Shown piece by piece: positions 1 through 6,870 of a stretch of 8,203 bases of DNA. The notes below the pieces were generated by a model, which did not search any database, was not told the origin of the DNA, and saw only the letters and a list, made by a program, of their open reading frames with translations. The position numbers were made by a program, and so were the translations under genes. The DNA is from JAUXFK01 sp034189035. Its GTDB lineage: Bacteria; Desulfobacterota; UBA8473. Where the stretch lies: positions 1-8,203 of the forward strand of contig JAXHVA010000152.1 of assembly GCA_034189035.1 (NCBI GenBank). Direction: 5' to 3'. Within the stretch, counting starts at the first letter, position 1; each line of letters begins with the position of its first letter.

Positions 1-216
1 GCAAAACGAAGATACGGGATTGGACGGGTGATGACGAAGCTGGCCACCACAAGCGAAACGGCCATGGCGTTGTGCTTCCTCGTGATGAACCTTGAAAAGT
101 GGCTGAAAGCCATCTTTTTGCCTCTGTTTTTCAAAGAGCTGAAATCGAATTTCCTGCTCGAACAGGAACTTTTTAGAGCTTCATGTGGTTATGAAACTGC
201 CAGTAATAGGCTTTGA
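1..216 (+). CDS. DDE-type transposase, C-terminal fragment (5' end outside window)
   Basis: The frame is open from the first base of the window to a TGA at 214-216, giving 71 visible residues. The segment RRYGIGRVMTKLATTSET followed by a hydrophobic FLVMNLEKWLK stretch resembles the extreme C-terminus of IS5/IS1182-like DDE transposases, where a short basic loop precedes a helix containing VMNLE. No catalytic residue is visible, because those lie upstream of the window. Whether the gene is intact cannot be judged. It points towards the formate dehydrogenase operon and lies just upstream of a second transposase remnant, so this side of the operon looks like an insertion-sequence accumulation zone. 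Family placement rests on remembered similarity only and is moderate; an unrelated short coding end is possible. Confidence 0.5.
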   Translation, partial: AKRRYGIGRVMTKLATTSETAMALCFLVMNLEKWLKAIFLPLFFKELKSNFLLEQELFRASCGYETASNRL

Positions 217-313
217 CTATTTATTCAGGATACCTTACGACTGCCATCGTTGAGGATTGTGGCCGATAAGGCAATGAAATTTGGGCAATGATAATCTAAT
301 ATAGATATGTTAT

Positions 314-347
314 CATGAGGCCTCAATTTACCACAGGAGGCCTCATG
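314..347. repeat. 11-bp perfect inverted repeat, 12-base loop
   Basis: CATGAGGCCTC at 314-324 is the exact reverse complement of GAGGCCTCATG at 337-347, separated by 12 bases. Each arm also contains the self-complementary core GAGGCCTC, so the same octamer appears as a direct repeat 20 bases apart. The second arm contains the ATG at 345 that opens the readable transposase remnant. No T-run follows on either strand, which argues against a simple intrinsic terminator. It may belong to the insertion sequence, for example as a hairpin limiting transposase expression, or be a palindromic target region. The function is unknown. Confidence 0.6.
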
Positions 348-992
348 GCTATTTATGGCATTGTAAAAGGAAAGCGAAGTTAACGTTGTAAATTTTGTAA
401 TTTCAGACACACCGTTCAACATCAAGGGAAAATTCCTGATGTAAAACGGCAAGCGCTTGAGATTTACTTGAAGGACTGAGGTTTCGTTCTTTCAGTCGTT
501 TTTGAGATAAACCCACGTCGCCGTTTACAATTGGATTAAATCGTTCGGTGAGGCGGTGAATGAACTTCGCTCCGATTCGAAGCTGGAGGTTGTGGAGGTT
601 GATGAACTTCATACCTATATCTCTTCAAAAAAAACTACTGCTGGATATGGATTGCTGTTGATCGACATGGAAAAGGATTCGTCAATTGCATATTGGGTGC
701 CTGCGATACGGCAACTGGTAAACAATTGTGAAACTCCCTCCAGGACAAAGAAATCGAACTAGCGATGACTGATTTCTGGAATCCTTATGAGGATTTCCTT
801 CAAAACGACAAACACATACAATAAAAAGTAGAAAAATATACAGTTGAAGGCTGCAATAGTTTGTTTCGTCACTTTCTTGCAAGACCGAGAAAGAAGACTA
901 AATGTTATATTAAAAGCAAAAAAATGCTTCAGTATTCCGTTATGCTCTTAATGGTAAAATGGAATGATGGGCTTTCTACTATAATAGGTTAA
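345..992 (+). pseudogene. IS1-family transposase pseudogene
   Basis: A recognisable IS1-type transposase can be pieced together across three frames. The frame from 345 gives the end of an N-terminal zinc-ribbon (RCKFCNFRHTV) and a PDVKRQALEIYL helix. It shifts near 470 to EGLRFRSFSRF, then near 505-511 to THVAVYNWIKSFGEAV and EVVEVDELHTYISSKK, which carries the first catalytic Asp. At the A-run 627-634 it shifts again to NYCWIWIAVDRHGK, DTATGKQL, AMTDFW (second Asp) and KVEKYTVEGCNSLFRHFLA (catalytic Glu), ending KTKCYIKSKKMLQ at a TAA at 990-992. In-frame stops also occur at 381-383, 729-731 (where Trp is expected) and 822-824. With at least three frameshifts and three stops it cannot make an active enzyme. 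The order and motifs match IS1-family InsA-InsB transposases; the order of the damaging events is unknown. Confidence 0.85.
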
Positions 993-1035
993 CAATGGTA
1001 AAATTTGATCTATGGAAGTATATAGTTTAAATCTA

Positions 1036-1066
1036 TGAAGGGTGCACTCGATAGAGGCACCCTTCA
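1036..1066 (-). terminator. Probable terminator of the formate dehydrogenase operon
   Basis: TGAAGGGTGC (1036-1045) pairs perfectly with GCACCCTTCA (1057-1066). The loop between them can add three pairs (CTC with GAG) past one unpaired A, leaving GATA at the tip. It starts 46 bases after the fdhA stop codon, in the right place to end the minus-strand transcript. On that strand the sequence after the stem is only modestly T-rich (TAGATTTAAAC), so it may be a weak intrinsic terminator or a 3'-end stabilising hairpin. No T-run follows on the plus strand, so it is less likely to terminate the transposase transcript. Confidence 0.6.
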
Positions 1067-1112
1067 GAAAGAAAGGTTTCTATTTGAGGTAAGATCAAAT
1101 GAGGAAGTCAGA

Positions 1113-3791
1113 TTATGCTGCTTTCATCCTCTCTATTCGTACAGCACAGACTTTCGTCTCCGGTATCTTGGCAATGGGATCTAATGCTGAGTTTGTGAGA
1201 ACATTGGTTGGGCTGTCCGGGAAATGGAAAGTCATTGATACTACTCCTTCCGGACAAATATCAGTTACCTTTGCATTTGCCTCCACTTTTCCCCTTCTGG
1301 AGAGAACCAGTACCATCTCATTATCCTCTATCCCGAGAACAGCAGCATCCTTCGGATGAATCACCAAAAACTCATGGCCGTCCAATATATTTAGCCCCTC
1401 AACTTTTCCGCTCATTGTGCTGGTATGAAAGTGATAGAGACTCCTATCAGTGGTGAGCAGTAAAGGATACTCATCGTCCGGGAGTTCCGCGGATAGTTTG
1501 TATTCCAGCGGCATAAATTTCGCTTTCCCGCTCTTTGTGGCAAACCGCTCAGTATGGAGGATCGGTGTGCCGGGATGGTCCTCTGAGAGACATGGCCACT
1601 GCAATCCACCTTTCTCTAGACGGTCGTAAGAGATTCCTTTGTACTGGGGCGTGACTGAGGCGATCTCTTTCATGATTTCTTCGGGACCCGAATAATCAAA
1701 ACCCTTTCCTCCCAATCTTTGAGCAAGCTGGCATACGATCCACAAATCTTCTTTGGCATTTCCAATCGGTTCTATTGCCTTTCGTACTCTCTGAACCCGC
1801 CTCTCTGTATTTGTAAATGTTCCGTTTTTTTCCGCAAATGTTACAGCCGGCAGTACAACATCTGCTAACCTTGCTGTTTCCGTCATGAATATGTCCTGTA
1901 CAACAAAAAAGTCCAGCTCGGTAATGGCGGCTTCTGTATTATTTGCATTTGCCTCACTTAAAATCGGGTTTTCACCCACAAGGTAAATTGCTTTGATCTT
2001 GCCGTCATGGACCGCATCGAATATCTCCGTGTGTGTAAGCCCGATGGAATCGGATAGATTAACTGACCAGGCGGACTCAAACTTCTTCTGTACGTCCTTG
2101 TCGTCTACCCGCTGATAACCGGGATATACATTTGGTAAGGCACCCATGTCACATGCACCCTGCACATTGTTCTGTCCGCGAAGCGGATTAACACCGGCCG
2201 ATGGTATGCCGATATTGCCTGTGAGCAAAGCCAGGTTACTCACTGCAAGTACGTTTTCCGTACCATGAATATGCTGGGTAATACCCATTGCATAGAGAAT
2301 AGAAGCAGGATTATTGGTGGCATAACACCTGGCTGCTTCTATTATATCTTCCTTTTGTACGCCTGTGATTTTTTCTACAGTCTCTATGTCGAAGTTTTTA
2401 AGGGACTCTTTGAAGTCATCATAATTATCACATCGACTCTCTATGAAGGAAGTGTCCTGGATGCCTTCATCCACGATGATCTTCATCATTCCCATGAGCA
2501 AGGCGATATTCGTTCCGGGTTTGTTCTGCAGAAAGATATCTGCAAATCGACAGAGATCAATCTCTTTTGGATTGATCACGATCAGCTTTGCACCGTTTTG
2601 TACAGCCTTCTTTACCTGAAGTCCTGCAATGGGATGCGCAACGGTTGTATTGGAGCCAACCGAAAGGATACATGAGGCCCCGCCGATATCACTGATGGGA
2701 TTTGTCATTGCCCCACTTCCCAATGAGGTGACCAGACCGGCCACTGTGGGGGCATGTCAAAGCCGGGCGCAATGGTCGATGTTATTCGTGCCCATCACTG
2801 CCCTAGTGAACTTCTGTATTAAATAATTCTCTTCGTTTGTGCACTTGGCTGAAGCGAAGCTGGCAAATTGTTCGCCTTTGTATTGAGAGAATTTCTCCGT
2901 GATCAGATCCAATGCCTCTTCCCAGGAGGCTTCAACAAATTCGCCGTTTTTCTTGATAAGCGGTTCGGTCAACCGTTGAGGGTGATTGACAAATTCATAC
3001 CCGAAACGTCCTTTTACGCAGAGACTCCCTCTGTTTGAAGGGTTTTCCTTTTCTCCTCTCACGCGCACCACTCGACCGGCTCGAACCCCCAGGTACATAC
3101 CGCACCCACACCCGCAATATGAGCATACGCTTTTTACTTCGTGAGACGGGCTTTCCCCTTCCTTTGGCATGAGAGCACCCACAGGACATCTCGTAATGCA
3201 CTCTCCACACGACTCACAATTGGACTCTATCCAGGGTTTGGCTCCAAAGGTGGCTATACTTGTCTCATAGCCTCGAAAAGCCAGATCAATGGCGCTCACA
3301 CCCTGTAATTCCGCACACGTGCGAACACAGATGCCGCAGAGCACACATTTATTGGGATCGTAATCGAAAAAAGGATTTGATGTGTCAACGGGACGAACCT
3401 TATCAGAGCGTCTCATTCGATCCAATTCTTCTTCTTTAATTCTCAGATAACTCGCTATGCGCTGGAGTTCACAGGCTGTACTCTTGTTACAAGACAGACA
3501 GTCCCCGTGGTGGTTTGCGATGAGAAGTTCAACGGCGATCTTTCGTATTCGATTGACCTTTTCACTTTCCGTTCTCACGACCATCCCGTCTTTTACCTGA
3601 GTCTTGCACGAGATGACCATTCTTCCATCAACTTCAACCATACAGAGCCTGCACATTCCGGCGGGTGCTAAATCCTGATGATGGCAAAGATGCGGAATAT
3701 AAATTCCGTTTTCAAGCGCTGCTTCGAGTATCCACTTCCCTTTTGTAGTTTTTATTTCCTGTCCTTCAATGGTCAAAGAGATCATTTCCAT
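1113..3791 (-). CDS. fdhA: NAD(P)-linked formate dehydrogenase catalytic subunit, selenoprotein (892 aa)
   Basis: This subunit would interconvert formate and CO2 at a bis-pyranopterin Mo or W site, probably in the cytoplasm because no signal peptide is visible. Reading the in-frame TGA as selenocysteine gives 892 residues. The N-terminus is NuoG-like: a [2Fe-2S] site (C36, C47, C50, C62), a His-Cys3 [4Fe-4S] site (H94, C98, C101, C107) and two ferredoxin sites (C149/152/155/159 and C192/195/198/202). The molybdopterin enzyme part starts with the cluster C223, C226, C230, C258, followed by K260. The active site is U345-H346. R538 in PLRGQNNVQGACDMG lies 193 residues after U345, the same spacing as U140 to R333 in E. 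coli FdhF. The C-terminal dinucleotide-binding domain covers roughly the last 120 residues. The ATG at 3789-3791 follows a GAGGT ribosome-binding site that overlaps the upstream stop codon. It is the last gene of the operon. The metal and the preferred direction cannot be told from sequence. Confidence 0.95.
2728..2751 (-). promoter_or_regulatory. bacterial SECIS-like hairpin downstream of the UGA codon
   Basis: In the mRNA, GUGGCC and GGUCAC (within 2728-2744) form a six-pair stem with one G-U pair, closing a GGUCU loop. The loop begins 18 bases after the UGA, the same distance as in E. coli fdhF, whose SECIS loop also reads GGUCU and provides the G-U contacted by SelB. A lower stem may form between CCCCAC (2746-2751) and GUGGGG (2711-2716), with an uneven internal loop. 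The bulged U seen in the E. coli stem is not obvious here. The element lies wholly within the coding sequence. Confidence 0.8.
2757..2759 (-). other. in-frame UGA selenocysteine codon of fdhA (Sec345)
   Basis: The minus strand reads GAC CAT TGC GCC CGG CTT TGA CAT GCC, or D-H-C-A-R-L-U-H-A, followed by PTVAGLVTSLGSGAMTN. This is the formate dehydrogenase active-site signature, in which this position is Sec or Cys followed by His. The frame is open for 344 codons before and 547 after, with family similarity on both sides and no shift. TGA also ends three neighbouring genes, so it is not a reassigned sense codon. The genome should therefore carry selA, selB, selC and selD, none of which is in the window. 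Confidence 0.95.
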
Positions 3792-3801
3792 CTTTTATAC
3801 C

Positions 3802-4548
3802 TCACTCAACTAACGATTGAATAGGCTCTGTAGTTTTAACTCTGCAATCTTGACACAATTCGAAATGCTCTTCCGGCAGATCAAGTATTCTCCCCAAGTA
3901 CTCCAATTGGGCTTCAGGAGCAAAGTGACTACCGCATATCTTGCATTCCTTGAGCTTAAACTCAGCTTTCCAGTTATGTATTATCCTCGTGTCCCCAATA
4001 TCCTCTATCTTTATAGTGCCCGTGGGGCATACATGGGCACAAGATCCGCAACCGATACAAACCTCAGATTCCTCCTCAAAAGGAGGAGCTACTTTTCTCA
4101 AGGTTCCACGGCTGATAAGACTGATGGCATCTACTCCCGCTATTTCCTGGCACACTCGCACACACAAACCACAAAGAACACAGTCCTCATCTTCCAATTC
4201 AAAATCTGTCGAGTCAACCCCCATGCTTTTGGCTATGTCCTGGATTGGCTTAGAATTGGGGCAACGTGCCAATAATAACTCCATCGCTGTCTTGCGAATG
4301 TTCGTTACCCTCTGTGAATTGGATTTGACCATCAACCCGTCTTCAACAGGATAGAGACATGATGCTACTAACCTTGTCCGGCCATCCTTAGTTATCTCAA
4401 CCATACAAAGACGACAGGCCCCTACAGAGGATACTGATGGATGATAGCACAGTGAAGGAATTTCAATTCCTTTCTCCCTGGCCACTTCTAAAATGGTTGC
4501 TCCTTCTTTTGCTTGAATTTCTTGCCCATCAATGGTTAAGGTCACCAT
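3802..4548 (-). CDS. HoxU/NuoG N-terminus-like iron-sulfur electron-transfer subunit (248 aa)
   Basis: This small protein probably carries electrons between FdhA and the NuoF flavoproteins. It has a plant-type [2Fe-2S] domain (C34, C45, C48, C64) and two [4Fe-4S] ferredoxin motifs (C123/126/129/133 and C164/167/170/174). At the place where HoxU, HydA and NuoG carry the His-Cys3 cluster (after MELLLA, residue 94), it reads RCPNSKPIQDIAKSMGV with a single Cys, so that cluster is absent. The C-terminus adds two CxxC pairs (C202/C205 and C232/C235) that could bind zinc or another cluster. No catalytic domain is present. The ATG start at 4546-4548 follows TGAGGTGA (4553-4560), which overlaps the end of the upstream gene 4 bases away. 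The fdhA ribosome-binding site overlaps this gene's own stop. Related 2Fe-2S subunits occur beside hydrogenases and formate dehydrogenases in anaerobes; the precise partner is inferred. Confidence 0.85.
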   Translation of the reverse strand: MVTLTIDGQEIQAKEGATILEVAREKGIEIPSLCYHPSVSSVGACRLCMVEITKDGRTRLVASCLYPVEDGLMVKSNSQRVTNIRKTAMELLLARCPNSKPIQDIAKSMGVDSTDFELEDEDCVLCGLCVRVCQEIAGVDAISLISRGTLRKVAPPFEEESEVCIGCGSCAHVCPTGTIKIEDIGDTRIIHNWKAEFKLKECKICGSHFAPEAQLEYLGRILDLPEEHFELCQDCRVKTTEPIQSLVE

Positions 4549-4552
4549 TTCT

Positions 4553-6409
4553 TCACCTCACTATTACGGCGTCTAACTTGCAAACTTCATAGCAAGTTCC
4601 GCATTTAATGCATTTTTTTTGATCAAGGATGACCGGCTTCTTTTTTTCTACAAAGGTTATTGCTTCTACCGGACAATCCTTTATACACAATTTACAACCC
4701 TTACATTTCTGATCATCAATAGAATAGGTAATCAGTTCTTTGCACACACCGGCCGGACATCGTTTATGTTCAATATGTGCCACATATTCATCCTGGAAAT
4801 ACTGCATGGTGGTAAGAACAGGGTTGGGAGCAGTTCCTCCCAAGGCGCATAAGGCACCATCTTTGATAGCTTCAGATAATGACATCAGCCGCTTCATATC
4901 TTCTAACTTTCCTTTACCCTCAGTGATTCTAACCAATATTTCCCTCATCCGCTTTATTCCTTCTCTACACATAACACACTTTCCACACGACTCCTCCTCA
5001 AGGAAAGCAAGGAAATACTTAGCTATATCTACCATACAGGTATTCTCGTCCATCACGATCATAGCCCCTGAACCCATCATGGAACCGACCTTTGTCAACT
5101 CGTCAAAGTCAACTGGCAGGTCAAGTAGATTTTCGGGGATGCAACCGCCAGATGGACCACCAGTCTGCACTGCCTTGAATTTTTTGCCTTTAGGAATCCC
5201 TCCGCCAATATCATAGATAATTTCTCGCAGAGTCATCCCCATAGGGACTTCTACGAGACCTGTGTTGTTTATTTTCCCAACTAAAGAGAATATCTTAGTT
5301 CCCTTGCTCCCATCGGTGCCGATGCTATTATACCAATCAGCGCCCTTGAGAATTATTACGGGAACATTTGCCCAAGTCTCGACATTATTCAGGACGGTGG
5401 GCTTCTCCCACAATCCCTTCTCTACGGTGTGGACATACTTGGCCTTGGGTTCACCGGTCTTACCTTCCAGAGAGGCCATTAATGCTGTTGATTCTCCACA
5501 AACAAAGGCTCCACCGCCTCGATTTACCCTGACGTTAAAATCAAAACCTGAACCAAGAATATCTTTCCCCAAGAAACCATATTCTTTGGCTTGTCTGATA
5601 GCTGTCACGATATTCTTTACAGCCAAGGGATACTCTGCCCGAACATAGACATATCCCTCATGCGAACCAATTGCATAAGCCCCGATAATCAACCCTTCTA
5701 ATATCCCATGAGGGTTCCCTTCAAGCAAACTCCTGTCCATATAGGCTCCAGGATCCCCCTCATCGGCATTGATGATGACATACTTGGTTTTTCCATGAGA
5801 ATTACGACAGGATTCCCACTTACGCCCGGTGGGGAAACCTCCTCCTCCTCTCCCACGTAAACCAGACTGTTTTATTGTTTCGATTACATCCACTGGCGTC
5901 ATTGCAGAAAATACCTTAGCTAGAGCGGAGTAACCGTCACAAGCAATGTAGTCTTCAATGTTCGTGGGGTCGATCTTGCTATTGTTTCCAAAGATAATTC
6001 GGAGTTGCTTATTATAGAAAGGAACCTGACGTTCATGCAAGATTTTCTCAGCAGTGATTGGGTCGGTAAAGAGCAGATTCTCAACTACCTTACCATTCAG
6101 TATTGTTTGAGATATAATTTCTGGAACATCTTCCACACTTATCCGTTGATAGAATATTTCATCGGGATAGATGATAACGAGTGGGCCTCTCTCGCAGAAT
6201 CCATGACAGCCTGTTTTCTTTATATCAACTTTATCATCCAGGCCATGCTTTTTTAGCTCGGATTCAAAGGCTTTGGTAACCTTCTCACTAGCATAGGCTT
6301 GGCAGCCCGTGCCTGAGCATACGGTGATTCGTGGTTTGTTAGGATCCCTTCGACCAATTACCGATTTTCTTAATGCCTCCAGTTCCTTTAGAGACTTTAT
6401 TCTCTCCAC
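4553..6409 (-). CDS. NuoF/HydB-type NAD(P)H-binding flavoprotein, paralog 2 (618 aa, complete)
   Basis: This is the diaphorase-type subunit that exchanges electrons between Fe-S clusters and NAD(P)(H) through FMN. Domains in order: a thioredoxin-like [2Fe-2S] domain (C31, C36, C68, C72); the FMN/NADH fold with GRGGGGFPTG at 186-195, ADEGDPGAYMDR at 215-226 and LNNVET at 340-345; an SLBB domain around 370-440; an N3-type [4Fe-4S] site (C475, C478, C481, C521); and a C-terminal two-cluster ferredoxin (C569/572/575/579 and C600/603/606/610). This architecture and length match HydB/HndC-type subunits of hydrogenase and formate dehydrogenase complexes, not the shorter NuoF of complex I. The GTG start at 6407-6409 is fixed by an AGGAGG site five bases upstream. 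It lies 11 bases after the NuoE-type gene and 4 bases before the HoxU-like gene. NAD versus NADP preference cannot be decided. Confidence 0.93.
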   Translation of the reverse strand: MERIKSLKELEALRKSVIGRRDPNKPRITVCSGTGCQAYASEKVTKAFESELKKHGLDDKVDIKKTGCHGFCERGPLVIIYPDEIFYQRISVEDVPEIISQTILNGKVVENLLFTDPITAEKILHERQVPFYNKQLRIIFGNNSKIDPTNIEDYIACDGYSALAKVFSAMTPVDVIETIKQSGLRGRGGGGFPTGRKWESCRNSHGKTKYVIINADEGDPGAYMDRSLLEGNPHGILEGLIIGAYAIGSHEGYVYVRAEYPLAVKNIVTAIRQAKEYGFLGKDILGSGFDFNVRVNRGGGAFVCGESTALMASLEGKTGEPKAKYVHTVEKGLWEKPTVLNNVETWANVPVIILKGADWYNSIGTDGSKGTKIFSLVGKINNTGLVEVPMGMTLREIIYDIGGGIPKGKKFKAVQTGGPSGGCIPENLLDLPVDFDELTKVGSMMGSGAMIVMDENTCMVDIAKYFLAFLEEESCGKCVMCREGIKRMREILVRITEGKGKLEDMKRLMSLSEAIKDGALCALGGTAPNPVLTTMQYFQDEYVAHIEHKRCPAGVCKELITYSIDDQKCKGCKLCIKDCPVEAITFVEKKKPVILDQKKCIKCGTCYEVCKLDAVIVR

Positions 6410-6414
6410 TTCAG

Positions 6415-6420
6415 CCTCCT
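6415..6420 (-). promoter_or_regulatory. ribosome-binding site fixing a GTG start
   Basis: The minus strand reads AGGAGG, then CTGAA, then GTG GAG AGA. A strong Shine-Dalgarno match five bases before GTG supports that codon as the start of the 618-residue flavoprotein, giving MERIKSLKELEAL. It begins in the short gap after the TAA of the upstream NuoE-type gene. Confidence 0.8.
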
Positions 6421-6870
6421 TTAGCTATACTCACTCAGCAATGAATCCAGTTTACCGGTTTGCATTTGTCCGAAGTATTCACCGTCTATTGTTGCAACTG
6501 GACCTAGTGCACAAGCACCAACACATCGAACGGTTTCTAGTGTAAACTTGCCGTCCTTTGTCGTCTCCCCTCGGGGGGTTTCGAGCTTCCTCTCAAGCTC
6601 CTCTACAATCCTGACCGCCCCTCTGACATGACAGGCAGTGCCCATGCAAACACTAATCAGATGGCGCCCTCTCGGTTTCAAACTGAAAGCCTTGAAGAAA
6701 GTAGCAACACTATATATCTGACTTACTGGAACCTCTAAAGCATGGCTAATCTCTACTAGCACTTCTTTGGGCAAATAGTAATACTCACTCTGGATATCTT
6801 GTAATATCGAGACCAAAAAACCCTTGTCACGATCATACTTGTCCAAAATGAATTCAACTTTTTCATCCAT
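6421..6870 (-). CDS. NuoE/HydC-type thioredoxin-like [2Fe-2S] subunit (149 aa)
   Basis: This protein carries a single [2Fe-2S] cluster next to the FMN of a NuoF-type partner. It has the usual N-terminal helical region (QDIQSEYYYLPKEVL, then YSVATFFKAF near residue 53) and a thioredoxin-like domain with ligands C75, C80 (CMGTAC), C116 and C120 (CVGAC). The length is normal for HydC/HndA-like proteins, and no residue expected for cluster binding is missing. It sits between two NuoF-type genes. Its ATG at 6868-6870 lies within the end of NuoF paralog 1, overlapping by 8 bases, which suggests translational coupling. Which of the two NuoF proteins it pairs with cannot be told. A role in the formate dehydrogenase complex is inferred from the operon. 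Confidence 0.93.
   Translation of the reverse strand: MDEKVEFILDKYDRDKGFLVSILQDIQSEYYYLPKEVLVEISHALEVPVSQIYSVATFFKAFSLKPRGRHLISVCMGTACHVRGAVRIVEELERKLETPRGETTKDGKFTLETVRCVGACALGPVATIDGEYFGQMQTGKLDSLLSEYS

Larger units (their letters stand above)
277..1007 (+). mobile_element. Degenerate IS1-family insertion sequence (tentative ends)
   Basis: The element is defined mainly by the transposase pseudogene at 345-992. Both sides carry AAATTTG (277-283 and 1001-1007), which could be a 7-bp target duplication. Just inside, the left sequence 283-294 and the reverse complement of 989-1000 agree at 7 of 12 positions, a weak terminal inverted repeat. The right end would touch the transposase stop codon. 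The implied size of about 0.7 kb is close to the 0.77 kb of classic IS1. Because AAATTT is itself palindromic, it could be part of the terminal repeats instead of a duplication. The ends are therefore tentative, while the presence of an IS1 remnant is well supported by the protein remains. Confidence 0.4.

Noticed and set aside
242..273. Imperfect hairpin TGCCATCG / CGATAAGGCA between the two transposase remnants
   Set aside because: The pairing is short and interrupted by two unpaired bases, with no T-run; it could be a chance match or a terminal repeat of the left element, and I cannot support either.
225..612. Small minus-strand open frames across the IS1 remnant
   Set aside because: They lie antisense to recognisable transposase fragments, have no convincing ribosome-binding site and resemble nothing known to me.
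627..634. Programmed -1 frameshift at the eight-A run, as in the IS1 insA-insB junction
   Set aside because: The run lies after the first catalytic Asp region, not at the InsA/InsB boundary, and the gene has several other shifts and stops, so a simple one-base loss is more likely.
2265..2675. 136-codon plus-strand frame inside fdhA
   Set aside because: It is a shadow of the conserved fdhA coding sequence on the opposite strand; the translation shows no domain.
1113..2744. A separate GTG-started molybdopterin oxidoreductase gene downstream of an Fe-S protein gene
   Set aside because: The GTG is an internal Val codon in the conserved HAPTVAGL segment. The two frames are the same, are joined only by the TGA, and fit formate dehydrogenase on both sides.
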